Origin: Chara braunii
Taxonomy: Eukaryota > Streptophyta > Charophyceae > Charales > Characeae
Length of the DNA: 59,958 nt
Reading direction: 5' to 3'
Assembly: GCA_003427395.1 (NCBI GenBank)
Contig: BFEA01000464.1
Location: 1,182,182 to 1,242,139, forward strand
Below are positions 26,651 to 40,780 of the stretch, piece after piece (positions within the stretch are counted from its first letter, which is position 1; each line of letters opens with the position of its first letter). Made by a program: the position numbers and the translations under genes. Under the pieces are notes generated by a model. The model saw nothing but the letters and a program-made list of their open reading frames with translations. It did not search any database and was not told the origin of the DNA.

Positions 26651-29600
26651 GCACACACACACACACACACATACAAACACGCGCATATATACAAACCCTC
26701 AAAACATCATAAAAATGCCCACTCCATACAAACCCTCAAAACATCATAAAAATGATTACTCCATGACCACGATAAGGAAAACACTTCTGTCGAACTTAAT
26801 TTAGAGACGGCCATGGTTACCAGGCCGAACGTTCAGGGGGCACAGGGCTGACCACCGAACTTTCGGGCGTTCGGGCCACGGCTTATTTCGGGGCCTAAAA
26901 ATTATTGCTTTTGTTGAATTGTTTTTTGTGAGTTCTGTATCATCTGCTACATGCATATACATTTAAAGCATTTCGTCAGGCCAAAAAAAAATGAAAAATA
27001 GCCAAAGATGGTGGTGTCAAAACGTGCTCGGCCACTCAGTTCTTTTCTTTTCTTTTTTTTTTCCCAAAACAACTCAGCCCCTTCTATTCTGGGGGGCATC
27101 AGTCCAGTTGCTTATCACCGGCAAGCATGACTTCCAAAGTACAAATTATTTGTAGGAAAAGAGGAAAGCCCTAGACGCCTAACAAGGGGGGGATTGCTAC
27201 AACCGATCCCTCTCCCCATACCATAGCCTCCCCTGGGATACTTCTGTTGGTCTGGAGGCTTCCTAGCAGCACCCAGCCACACAACAGATGGGTCCCCAGG
27301 GAAGGCCTGGCCCGGGGGGGCCGTTCTAGCAGTCTCACAGGCCTCACATCCTGTCAGTCACACCCTCTGTTCAACCATCTTTTTTGTACCTACTAACACG
27401 CTTTTAGTCTAGATCCTTCCCTATCCCGTCTTCCTATTGAATCCTTAAGTCTCATCTAATTTTTACACCAATCTCCTTTGTCCATCCTACCAGTCACACC
27501 CTCTGTTCAATCCTCTTTTTTATTACTACTCTCTTTTAGTCTAGTCACTTCCCTATACCCGGCTGCCTATTGTATGCTTAAGTCTCATCTAATTCTTACT
27601 CCTGTCTCCATTGTCTTTGCTATCACCTCTTTCCTCTTGGCCTCCCCCACCTTCTAATCCAGGCATTTCAAACCTCACATTTCACCCTCATTCAACTTTC
27701 ATTTTGATTTTATCATTTTTATGCTCTTGGCCTGCACCACCTTCTAATCCAGGCTTTTCAAACCTCACATTTCACCCTCATTCAACTTTTATTTTGATTT
27801 TATCATTTTTATGTTGGTGTCTCAAATACTTTATATTTTTTGAAACTTTTATTATGAGCTTTATATTATGTGAAATACACATCTGTAAATTTTCAGGGCA
27901 TTTGGCTATCCCAAGAAAAAATGAAAAATCGTCAAAGATGGCAGCGTTGAAAACGTGCTCGCCCAGTCTTTAATTTTAATTCTCTTTTATTTTCTTTACG
28001 TTTTCTTATTATTATTTGTTTTTCGTATTTTATTTTTATTTCACATGTAACACTGAATCAAATGTTGTTCTTTTTATTTTTCTGCATAACATATATTTTT
28101 CAGATTTTTTTGATTTTTTATTTTTTTTCTCTCTTTTTTTGTTAGGGGGCCGAACGGCCGAACACATCCCCAAGGGGGTCCGAACGTTCGGCAGGTTCGG
28201 GTTCGGGAGTTCGGCACCGGCAACCCTAGAGACAGCAATCTCTTTTGGACTTGATTTAGACAGCAATGCAAAGTTATTTGGTGCACGGATTTCTGCACAC
28301 ATTCTCATATCCCACAACCACGTATAAGATCTGTTGCACATTCTTCATCACAAGAGTTTAGTATAGCACTAAGAATGCAGCAGCACGTACAGGCCTCATT
28401 GCTGGCAACATTCTTCCAGTGTTACTTTCTCGCCCTTCAGGAGGGGTATACAGAGCCACATTAAGCACACCCCGGAACCCAAGAAAGAAGAGCTGATCCT
28501 GAGGACAACCACCTACCTTCGACATTGCAGGATACCGCCACACAATAATCTGATTTTGCGAATAGCCATGTGTGCTCACAAGTTCGTTCACATTCTTCGA
28601 CCAAACAAGATTGCACACCTGCAAGAAAAACATCAGACAGCATCACGTGAACAACACTGCTTACCATGTACCTTCGACGGAATCCTTTTTATTCACGCAC
28701 ACACAAGCACCTCCTGCTGAGTCGGTCACAGTCCAACAAAACAATCTGCAACAGTCGGGCTTTTCATGTCGAGTTGTGTATAGTGAACATTAGCAACACA
28801 CATGAGCACCATCACATTACATGCCCCTACAATGCACCTTCATAACTATAAAGTCCCTTTTATTTACATATTGTCCCACACATTCACTGCCTCCATGGTA
28901 CGACAACAACATTTGCTTGCTAGCGACTTGGCTTCATGTAAAAGATCCACTGAGTATAAGTCAGTAACATATCCCATCCTGGCAAATAAGTCAGTAACAT
29001 ATCCCATCCTGGCAAAGGACTGCAAAAATGTGATTTAGTAGTCTGGGTAGATTTACATTTGTTGATATCTACTACGAGCACACTTCCGCTGTAACAAGCA
29101 GTTTGCATTTTGCATTCCCCTCCAAGAATAGACTAAAGCAGGATCAGAATCAGAAAAATAACCCCAATCCATAGTGGGAGATGAGAGCAGGCAAGAGAAC
29201 CGCTTTAGAACTCGAACAAGAAAGCAAAATGCCTGAGAAAATGTAGACCTCACAACGCTGCAGATATCATCATGCTCATTGCAGTCATCCAATGCACGAA
29301 GTTAAATCCCAAAACCGACGACAAGTTACAGATCTCTGGCGCTCATGTTATTGCCCAGAGACACTGCCCACAATCAAAGAACCAAGCCCCTTTCCCAGGC
29401 GAGTGCCAGAACCAACGCCCGGCGCAACAAGCCAGTTCTACATCTCACAGAAATACAAGAAACAAGGCAAAACAAGGAAGTCGAATCCAAGGACAGAAAA
29501 ATGACAAATACTAACAAGAAAAACAAATGACAGATGCATACCATTACATTGCGTAATGAAGGCATAAGCTGAAAAGGTACAATACACAACGAGCAAAGAC

Positions 29601-32600
29601 AGCCAAGCATAAATTCACTTTGCAGGCCGGATTAGGGATGATTGGCACACAGGACAGTGCATTCCCATTTCCTTTGAAAAAACCCTTCACCCAGGGCAAC
29701 CAATCATAAACTAGGTTGGAATGTACCTGGCTCCCAGTATCAACACAGCTTATAGCCGTGTTCGTAGCAGTATTCCACAACCGTATACATCGATCTGCTG
29801 TACCGCCACCAGATGCAAGCAGACCATGCTGGTGCGGAGACCATGCAATGGCTTTCACAGCAGCAGTATGATCTCCATACTTCAGTACTGGAGTGGTTGA
29901 TTGTTGATTCCAAACAAAAAGCTGTCATGCACAAAAACATAACAGGTTTTTAGTAAGATGATTTTCCGTACGAATACAGCCACACACACAGCTGTTATGC
30001 ACAACACAACGGCACATCCTCTGAAACATGATTATGCACAACACAACGGCACATCCTCTGAAACATGATTACATGTACGGGTATAGCCTTCAACCTAGGG
30101 TACCGCCATTCATGACATGCCAAACAAGAATAGGCAAACACGAGATACTACAATCGCAAGCAGTACCAGTTGCAATTTCAAGTAAAACCAAAGATCTGGC
30201 TTACAGCTGCATTTATAAGTGCGATGTACACATACTGCCAGTGCACGAAGAATTGCGGATTATATGCAGTATCTGTTGTCATTTGCAGGTAGAGAGCATC
30301 AAGAGCAAGAATACCTGGTTATCATTGCCTCCAGATGCTAGTTCCCGATCGTCATAAGACCATTTCAATCCGCATACCTGAATATGCACACACACACCAG
30401 AATAGTCGGTTACCATCACGGAGAAGATTGCCCTCGTACAACCACAGCACTTCATGGCACATACATTGCACATCCTAGAGACCAAAGCGCATGTCATCCT
30501 CTTGCTTCGGATGTACTACATTTCAGGAGCAAGCTCCTCTTGCTACACAAACAGAAGCAGACACCGAAACCATCTTCCAGACCCAGGACTAACCCATAAC
30601 TGTAATAGAATCTTGTACCAAACCAACTTGCCATCAGACCAAGGCAAATCAATGCTTGGGCAAAATAGGGACTTAAAGGCAGCTTCCCTGCACACCTTTC
30701 GCTGAGGTTTCTACTTCAGTCATTGCCTTGAAATGGATCACTTTTAATCCCAACAAGGCACAACGTTTCAGCTTCACTTGAAAACAAACAGAAAAGGGGG
30801 AAGAGAGGTCATCCAGACGCCCCACCAGCTACAGTCAAACACTGCACAAAACTTTTCTGACAGGCAGCAAGAGTGAAACATATCAATCCCTGTAAGGGTT
30901 AAGCGCAAAGCTTGTCCATCAAAACATCACCGGAACAGAACAAGATCCGACAGATCCAGCCAAAATGTGCCCGCCACAGCAGAGGCCTAATGAAACCAGC
31001 TTAGAAACCACCCCCCTGATGCACACAGCCCAGGTCACAGCTGAGAAAATACTCAGAGACAAATGAGCGGATTATGAACAGGCAGCCATGCTGCTGTTCC
31101 GGAGAAAGGAACGGACGACAAGCACTCTGCAAGCATTCCGTCCAACAAAGAAGAGAAACAAGTAGAGGTAAAGGAATGGTAACCACCACTGTCATTAAAG
31201 AATGTGATGCCAATTTTGACACCGGCAAAGTATTTGCCCGCCCGACAAAGTCACTCCAACCTTTTGGTTTGATACGCTGCCAGTATGGGTCGACAAATAC
31301 AGGACCAATCACACTAGTGCAATCAGACTCGTTTTCAAACACACTTTTCACACATGTAAACAGTAACGCAGCATACTGGCGACATGCGCCCACTCATCTC
31401 ACTGTTCACATACACTGGATCACCCTGGATATCCCACACACACCACTCTAACACTCGAACACACACACACACTCACTACTAACTATAGCTATGGCAGCTG
31501 TCGCTGCATCTACCCTATCGCTATGCTAACTCCCTCTCTCTAGCCCACTGCGTCCTCCGGGCTCATCTGCAGACCTCCTTGCACAAGTCGCTGTGGCAGC
31601 GCTTCCGCATGGCTCACGCAGGAATGAATGAATGGCTGGGCGCTGCCTCTTGATTTATACTTCAGAAACTCGTTGGTCTCCCCTTTGCCATCGGCCCTTG
31701 GTGCTTACAGTCCCCCTGTGGTACTTGCTGGACTGGACTGGGACTCTCTAGACCCTTCTGCTGACTGTAGGCAGTCGTACCGTCGATTCAGTGCAGTTGC
31801 ACTGAGGTCCTACCTGTTGACCTTGCCACTTGTCTTCGTCTGAAAACGTGGGCCTACCTTAGACCTGTCTCTTATACACATCTAGATGTGTATAAGAGAC
31901 AGACCTTAGACTCACCACTTGCCGACCTTCTAGGACTACAGCTAGGCCTCTGGACTCTACTTGGGCTTCTACCTTACAGGTCTATAGTTCGAATCTCCCT
32001 ACAGCCTACAACCTACGGCGACCTACTTACCACTGGCTATCGTGCAGATCACGGGTTCAACTCCAGGGAACTGTGCAGATACTGTACACAGGTAAGCTGA
32101 GGTCAAGGGATCGACCCCTGGGATCTGCATCGGCTACTGCCAAAGGTGAAAACTGTTTCACTAGTACCTCCGCCAGTGTTGGGAAAATAGGGAAAACGGG
32201 CTGTTTTCCCAGACTCCTAAAAGAACGGAGGCTGGGCCCAACGACGGCCACTGTCAATAAATCTCAACCATGGCCGTCGTTTCATTTCGGCCTCCTCCTA
32301 AGAGATCGAAGGTCCACCCGAGGCCTCCCTATTTTCCCACTGGCGAAAGGTACAGGACGACAAGCAGTCTCTACACGCATTACCTCCAACAAAGAAGAGA
32401 AACAAGTAGAGGTAAAGGAATGGTAACCACCACCGTCATCAAAGAATGCGATGCCAATTTTGACACCGACGAAGTATTTGCCCGCCCTGCAGAGCCACTA
32501 CAACCTTTTGGTTTGATGCGCTGCAATTCACCTTATGATCACCACACAATTCAAGCCCCCAGCATGGGTCGACAAATACAGGACCAATCACTTTAACCAC

Positions 32601-33416
32601 TAGTACCTCCGCCAGTTTTGGGGAAATGGGTTGCTTTCCCAGACTCCTAACAAAACCAGAGGCTGGGCCCCACGACGGCCGCCGTTGACAAATCTCAGCC
32701 GCGGCCGTCATTTCGTTTCGTCCTAGAAGATCGGAGGCCCACCTTACCTCCCTATTTTCCCACTCAGGAAAGGTACTAGTGGTTTAATGTAGCTTCAATT
32801 CTGCTAACATCCATGTCCCTTGCAATCATCCAATAACAACATCTCTCAAACACGTTAAAAGATTGCAGAGACTGCACGCACCCATTCATACCTCCGACTT
32901 GTGTCCCGTCAATTTACTGACAAAATCCTCCGCCACTCTCACATCTCGTTGCAGAATGTTACGGTCACGACTCCCCGATGAAAGAATGTGTGAGCTCCAA
33001 GCCAGTGTTCCCACTCTTGTCCTATGCCCAGCCATCGTACGCACCTTTTTACATCTACCAGCATCCCAAATCTGCAATACCCAATTTACAGGGGTTACAA
33101 TCACCCACCCAGAAGCGGAACAAGAAAACTCAAGCCAACAGGTAGAATCAAGAGCTTCAACTTGAGCAAGTGTTCAGACATAAGGCTCACAATCAAGAAA
33201 ACTGAAGGTAACAGGTAGAATCAAGAGCCACAACTGAAGCAAATGTCCACACATAAGGCTCACAATCACATATTGTCCTGCCTGACCACACTGCCTTCAG
33301 CAGCTCACCACCTCAACAAACTACGGCATTACACGTGTAAATTGCATACACTGACAGAAAGCTTCACAGGGAAACCTGGGCAGAAAGAGGTGTCCATTGT
33401 TTTCTCCCATTGGTAA

Positions 33417-33454
<38 letters not shown>

Positions 33455-33499
33455 CGCTCGCTCGCTCGCTCAGGGGAGTTCATTTTTTCCCCCATTGGT

Positions 33500-33533
<34 letters not shown>

Positions 33534-36500
33534 GCACTCTGCAAAACAGATAGTAAAGATTCAAAACAAGACAAACACGAGGGGCACACTGGAACCATTC
33601 ATTTTTCTCATTCTTTTTTTAACTCCCCCATTCACCATGCCTCTCATGTACAAGTCTCACGACGTTGATGAAGATCAGTGCAAGCTGCCCGCATCCCCGA
33701 GTGCCATAACGGCCCACTTGTACGCTGTGAGAAAGAGGCAGAGTAAAGGGATAGGTGACAAACACAGGGAAGATGGATGAAGAGCAGACAAACAAAGAAC
33801 GAAAAAAGGAAAGGAGGGAATATACATATCGTCAAACAGAGCTGCCCGGTAAACCGTAGGCAGAGAGTAAGACGAGGACAACAAACAAGGGGCTGTGCCA
33901 AACTGTTTCATCGGAGTTTCACCAACATATATATATATATATATCGTCACAAACAGAACTGCCCGGTAAACCGTAGGCAGAGAGGGAGAAGAGGACAACA
34001 AACGAGGGGCTGTGACAAACTGTTTCGTCGGAGTTTCATATTGTCACACTGTGAATCAGGATATTCATATATCGTCAGAGGTACGTGGTAAACCATAGGA
34101 AGTATCCCCTCCCACCCACCCTTCCCTCTCCCTCCCTACACCTCCATCTCTCATCAACTCTCAGGCCGTTCCCAGTAGACAATAGATTAAATTGATTTAC
34201 ATTCTACTAGCCTCTGACCCTCAGGACTGGCCGTTTGCAAGACCCGCTGCCAGACAAAAGTTCCCCATCACCTATTTGCCCCACCATCAACCCCACCACA
34301 GCCGACAGCAAGACACCATCAACCCTACCACAGCCTACAGCAAGACATGTCCTAATGCAATAACTCAGAAATTTGTGCAACGCACTATGAGGTTTCGACC
34401 ACAGCACAAAACATCGCCGAATGATCCGGCCTGGATGACAACGAGGCGCACATTATCCAGAAAGGTACATGGATCGACTCAGGCCCCAAAGACAACAACT
34501 ATTTTGCCACTCCTCACATGCTGCACCAAACTCGCACGTTCGAAATATCCTGAAACTTTTAATGGGCTGCGTGGCCTGCACCTACGTTTACACAGTTTGG
34601 AGTACAGAATAGGCTCCACCAACAAGACAAGCAGCAAGACCCCAAGGTCAGAAATATCATGGCCAGCAGCAGCGAAGAGTTTTTTCCTAAACCAACAGCT
34701 AACAAACAAGAAACCATGTTTCCACACGGCTGTCGTGGGTTAGAACGACATCCATCAGGATGTCAGCTTCGACTGTTTTCATGACAGACACGCAACTGCA
34801 GCCATCCAACACCGAATTCAACGGCCAGAACAGACACTTTGCCAACTGTTTAAATTCCCTCTTTTTTCTTAATAATGTGTTTTACCTGAACTTCACCAAG
34901 ATTTGTGCCAACCGCAAGATATGTACCCCTCTGCGTCCATCCAACAGAGCAAACTCCATCATTCGGCCCAAGATCACACAATTTTGTCACCTGCAAACAG
35001 CACACACACACCAATCAGTGCCACAAAGGCCCACGACCACCTATCCTCCCCTGGGTTGGTATATATACAAATTTCCTTTTTTGATATTTTATATTTGTTA
35101 ATCCATTTTTTTAACACCATTCCCATCAACACCCCGCCACAGCAATTTCGTGAAAGCAATCGCGAAGTTCACCGCCGTGAGCAAACTAGCAGCTCCCCAT
35201 CACCTTTTCCGGTCATCGCTATCTGAATAACCTTTCCAGGCGGCGTCAGTAATACGGGCTCACCTACATGTGCAGGAAATGGCAAGTCGAGAAAAAGCCA
35301 CTCCACGACCAATCAAACCGCAAGGAGAGACTGTGTAACTCCCAAATCCACTAGCACAACAACACAGTGAGGCAATCAACTCGAACCCAAACCCATTTCG
35401 GAACACAAAGTTGATGCAATAGCAATACTAAGACAAGATACACACACAAAAAAAAGAAAACACTTGAATGCCTGACTTCAGCAAACCTAGGCATCGGGAG
35501 AACACAACAAGTGACAAGCAACTTTAGACTCTTCCATTCATTCCAATTCTCTCCCAGATGGTAACCTCTCTCCCCCCTCCTGCTCCGAGTCCCTTCGCAT
35601 ACTTCCATGTACTCCAAGCCACTCAGCAGCATACTTGCAATCCATGTACTAAGTTCTACAGCGCCTCCACAGAGTCCTGCCTACCCCACGCGAGAGAGTA
35701 TGCAATCCGTTTGAGAGAGAGGGATAGGAGGAACTGGTTCAGTGGCGAAAGGAATCAACCTTTATATTCTCTCACCTTACTTGTGCAGGCGCTCCACAGG
35801 TAGACACACTTGTCTAATCCAACAGCAAGCACATTGTGGGACGACCAATCAACCAGGTTGAGATAAAAGTCGTCTTGTAAAGCTGGGGCATCCAATACCT
35901 GGTTCCATACACAATGTCCGCACAAACGGCAAACAGACAAGCAATGACAGGTACCAATTCATATCAGACATCGCACAGATATGCACACAAACAACAGCAT
36001 GCAAGCAACAAGAAGTGCACATCCACATCAGACAGCAGCTCACCAGGGGCCACACAGCCTACGAAACGCGAACGTACAGAGTCCAGAGGGGGAAAAAAGG
36101 CGGTGTTTCCACATTTGGCATCCAGGGCCGATCAAGCGACAGCAAAGAAGTGGGAACAAATATGAGTGCGTGAAGGGTGGGACAGAGAGAGAAGAGAGAA
36201 CACCGCGGAAAAGAATGAGCAAAAATGAACATGCAAAAAATACACAAAAGGATGAGAACGACAAGGAAGAGGAGGAGTACTCGGGCCCTGGATTCAATAC
36301 CGAAGCTGAAGAATCCAACACACATCCTGCTACGGAAAAGCAGGATATTGCTCCTGGAAACATTGCCACGATACCTGAAACGTCATAAAGGAGAACAAGG
36401 TCCACTCTGTTCCAAATAACATTTCCTCCCACCGCAAAGGCTTGCGATCAAAACGTATTCTAGGTAATATAAGGAAGTCGAAGCCATGAGATTATGCGCC

Positions 36501-39445
36501 ATGGCATTAAAGGGAAGGACCGAAGATTTCCTCCCACCGCAGGGCTTGCATTTGAAGTCCATTATAGGTAATATACAGGGTAAATCCACGGAAGTCAGAG
36601 CCATGAGATTATGTGCCACGGCATTAAAGGGAAGGACTGAATGACAGCCGAAAGTGTGGAAACGCTCCGATGACATCGATATCCAACCCACAGCGTTCCC
36701 TTGCTCTTCAGACCCGAAGCAGAAACCCAAACCAAGCCCATACAGTCTCTGGGAACATTCTTCGCCCTTCAGCAATAGTTTGACCGTCTACAAAGCTGCA
36801 TGTGAGACGAACATCGGTTGGCACCCATATGCTATGGACCCATGGACCCATGAGCAAACCACAAGTGCATGCCTGCGTGCCTTTCAACCCAGCGTGCCAA
36901 TTGCTCCAAGCGGTGCATGCCTGCCCGCCTGTCTGTCTGCCTTCCAACCCGACGTGGCAATTGCTTCCAGCTTCGGCATTTCGGGCCAGGATTCCAGGTG
37001 GCCCAAGCCAATAAGCAATTTCCCACAGCGCTTCTCCGCTAATCCCCTCGACAAGCAAGACATTGTGCACCCTCTGCACCTACATGATGGACCGGCGAAT
37101 CACCCTTCCCCCTCCCTCCCCACCACAATACACCCACGAGATTTGTGCGGCAGCGGCCTAGCAATACGAGACTGTTTGGCCCCCTCTACTAAAACGACAT
37201 GACCACGTAGGAGGGGGTACCGAAAATCGACAATCAAAGGCAGACAGGGCAATCCTGTCACATACTGTGTGAATACAAGTAATGCGGACGTGCCATCACC
37301 TAACGTCGACAAGGAAACACGCAGATCGTAGCCTGTCTCTTATACACATCTAGATGTGTATAAGAGACAGCGTAGGAGGGGGTACCGAAAATCGACAATC
37401 AAAGGCAGACAGGGCAATCCTGTCACATACTGTGTGAATACAAGTAATGCGGACGTGCCATCACCTAACGTCGACAAGGAAACACGCAGATCGTAGCTCA
37501 ACACAGTCTGGCGTTCGGGAAAACAAGGAGATTCCTTCCAGACTAGAAAAGAACGGAAGAGGAGCAAAGTGGAAGCAGCGGAAAAAANANAAAAAAAAAA
37601 AAAAAAAAAAAAACTTGAGAAAACAATAACAAAGACACGAATCAACGAAGAAGAGAGAAAACATGAGAGTCAAACACCGGGACAGAAGACAGGGAGGTGA
37701 ATGGAAAGGGGAAATAAAAGCTCAAACAAGATAGACGGATGACAAGAGCGAGGAAGAGCGGGAACAGGCGGGCGGTAAACAAGCACCTGAATACAGCCTT
37801 AGCGGAGAGAAAGGACCGACAAAAAGAAGCTTAGGGGAGGAGCGGGGGGGGGAGGAGAAACAGGACAAAACAGATAGAGCAGGGCATAAGCAGAGGGGGA
37901 ACGAAGCAAAAAAGAAACCAAGAGAAAGAAAAGGGCAGAAAGGAAAAGAGTGTGAGGGAGCAGAGAATTGACAAAACCTGGAACAAGCTTTGCCAAAAAG
38001 GCAGCAACAAATGCGTAGTGACAGGCGGACGGCAGAAAAGGAGAAGGGATGACCGAGGCCTCTGTCACTAAGGCACAATCGGGCAGAAGGAATCCTATAC
38101 GGCACGAAGAGGAGAACGGAAAGGAGGAAGACGATCTTATTAGCCGACATGATGAGGAGAAACGAAAGGAGGAGGAAGACAATCACATTAGCCGACATGA
38201 TATGACAGCAACCATAGTACGTATGTCCGTCATCCTGATGGGTCATGATTCCCCAAGGCAACAGCGTCAGACGTGGTCAAAAACAGATATAGATGCGACG
38301 GCATCAGGCCGAAGCTGTCAAGACGAAAGGAAAGGAGGCGGAAGACAATCAGATTAGCCGACATGACGAGGAGAGAGGAAAGCAGGAGGAAGGCAACCAT
38401 ACTACCGTCTTCACCCGAATAGAACGCCCGGTCATTATCGCTGCATCTGGGCTGAAAAATGCCCCAATTCCAGCTAAAATGACCGGGCGTTATATTCGGG
38501 CGAAGACGGTAGCCGACATGATATGACAGCAACCATAGTGTGTATGCTTGTCATCCTGGTGTTCATGATTACCCCGGCGACGAACGGCAGACGAGGTCAA
38601 AAACAGCCATAAGAGAGGCGGCATCAGGCCGAAGCAGTCAAAACAAAGAGCCGGGCCACCTCAGCGATCAAAACGGCGATGGGTCCCGGTAGCATCATCG
38701 AAGACAAGACACGATCGTAATCACGCGACAATGTGCTCAATCCAACGGTGGTCGAGTCAGAGAGTACAACACATCTGCGTTCTTCAGCGCTGGACCGTCA
38801 CCGCCTCACCGCCTCACCGCCTCCCAAATCCAACGTCGGAGATTACCCACAGCACACCAGCATGTACTAGTCAGCATCTCCATTGTCGCGTCCTCAGCGC
38901 CGTCCTTTAGGACAGCACTTGGAAGAGTTGATTACATTAATTATTAGTCAGCATCTCCATTGNNNNNNNNNNNNNNNNNNNNNNNNNNNNNNNNNNNNNN
39001 NNNNNNNNNNNNNNNNNNNNNNNNNNNNNNNNNNNNNNNNNNNNNNNNNNNNNNNNNNNNNNNNNNNNNNNNNNNNNNNNNNNNNNNNNNNNNNNNNNNN
39101 NNNNNNNNNNNNNNNNNNNNNNNNNNNNNNNNNNNNNNNNNNNNNNNNNNNNNNNNNNNNNNNNNNNNNNNNNNNNNNNNNNNNNNNNNNNNNNNNNNNN
39201 NNNNNNNNNNNNNNNNNNNNNNNNNNNNNNNNNNNNNNNNNNNNNNNNNNNNNNNNNNNNNNNNNNNNNNNNNNNNNNNNNNNNNNNNNNNNNNNNNNNN
39301 NNNNNNNNNNNNNNNNNNNNNNNNNNNNNNNNNNNNNNNNNNNNNNNNNNNNNNNNNNNNNNNNNNNNNNNNNNNNNNNNNNNNNNNNNNNNNNNNNNNN
39401 NNNNNNNNNNNNNNNNNACCCACACACACAGCACACACACGCCCA

Positions 39446-39491
<46 letters not shown>

Positions 39492-39598
39492 AACACACGC
39501 ACGGTAGTCAAACGCACGCAAAAGCACCGATGAACGAAAAGATGGCACGTAACATATGCACACGTGACACCCACACACACAGCACACACACGCCCAAC

Positions 39599-39649
<51 letters not shown>

Positions 39650-40683
39650 GGAAAACACACGCACGCAACGGGACCCATAGACGAAAAGCGAGCACACACA
39701 GACACACGCACAGACATTCACACACACAAACAAACACATGACAGAGGAAATCATACACGCCGTCGAACAAAATGGCACTAGCATTCTCATCCCTCGCTTT
39801 CCCCTCCCCTCTACGTGACCCTGCATCTCTTATACATCCCCTACGAAGTCGGCACTTTCCCACCGTACCCCTCAGCCGCCTTGTCCAGCTCTCCTTCCTT
39901 CCAGTTCTATAATATGAGGTTTCCATGTCCGCCAGTCTCACACCCTCTTAAGCTTTCCGTTTCAGGTCGTTCCTATCACATTTTCCTCACCCTTCCTCTC
40001 AGGGTCTACTGGGCACAATGCACATGTAAGCTGCAATACGCTGTGTCTCTTGCACTTCGATTCATTACAAACCAAAAAAAAAAAAACCTCAACCTTATGC
40101 CCTCAGCCGGCTTCTGCCACTCGTACGCGACAACATAGGGTCAGGGAGCGGGTGAGGACCACCACGCTGCATCCTCAAGGTATAACAAAGTTAGACGATC
40201 GAAAACGAGAGGAGGGGAAATGACAAAACAAAAGAAGGGAACGAAAACGAGGTTAAGGATCCGAAGGGGCAAACACAGAGAGAGAGAGAGAGACGGGAGC
40301 GAATAAGAACACCACACGCAACGTAGAAATTCTGTCGATGAAGAACAATAATGATATGATGAAGACCAAAGCAATAAAGAAGCAAGCTAGGGTAAATATT
40401 AAACTCGTAGACACAGACTTGTAAATGGTCATCGCGATATAAAGGAGCGACACAGAAAGACAGCAAAGAGGGAGACAGAACCAAAGATCACCACTGGAAG
40501 CTTGAAAGCTACGCCGAAGGATAATTTGATTATTAACACGAATAATGGCAGATAGAAAGGATACCAGTCGCGTCTTGTTGAATACACAATCCTAGCCGGA
40601 AAAAGTTGGCCCTCAAGAGCACAAAAAGGAGGCCCCTAGAGAACAAACAGGTTAGTGTTCGCGTGTCCTGCGTTGAAAAGGAA

Positions 40684-40780
<97 letters not shown>

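Larger units (their letters stand above)
26461..28516 (-). other. FZR: FZR intron 7 (2.06 kb)
   Basis: It is filled mostly by a 1.4 kb hAT-like element (26,810-28,226). It also has a CT/CA microsatellite and a 37-bp tandem pair at 26,690-26,760. Confidence 0.85.
30378..32891 (-). other. FZR: FZR intron 4 (2.5 kb)
   Basis: It contains a Nextera junction adaptor (31,865-31,902), a dispersed duplicate pair (31,110-31,310 and 32,352-32,590) and an inverted-repeat element (32,593-32,787) with a diverged relative at 32,157-32,352. Confidence 0.85.
33072..34885 (-). other. FZR: FZR intron 3 (1.8 kb)
   Basis: It contains (CT)n(CGCT)n at 33,420-33,472, (CT)n near 33,506-33,530, and an interspersed tandem array at 33,818-34,100. 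No gene is recognised. Confidence 0.85.

Noticed and set aside
31985-32120. B-box-like GGTTCAACTCC and GTTCGAATC as a tRNA or SINE
   Set aside because: No A-box at the right distance and no cloverleaf could be built; it lies next to adaptor-affected sequence.
38883-39781. Open frames of 150-270 codons across 38.9-39.8 kb
   Set aside because: Most of their length is the run of N.
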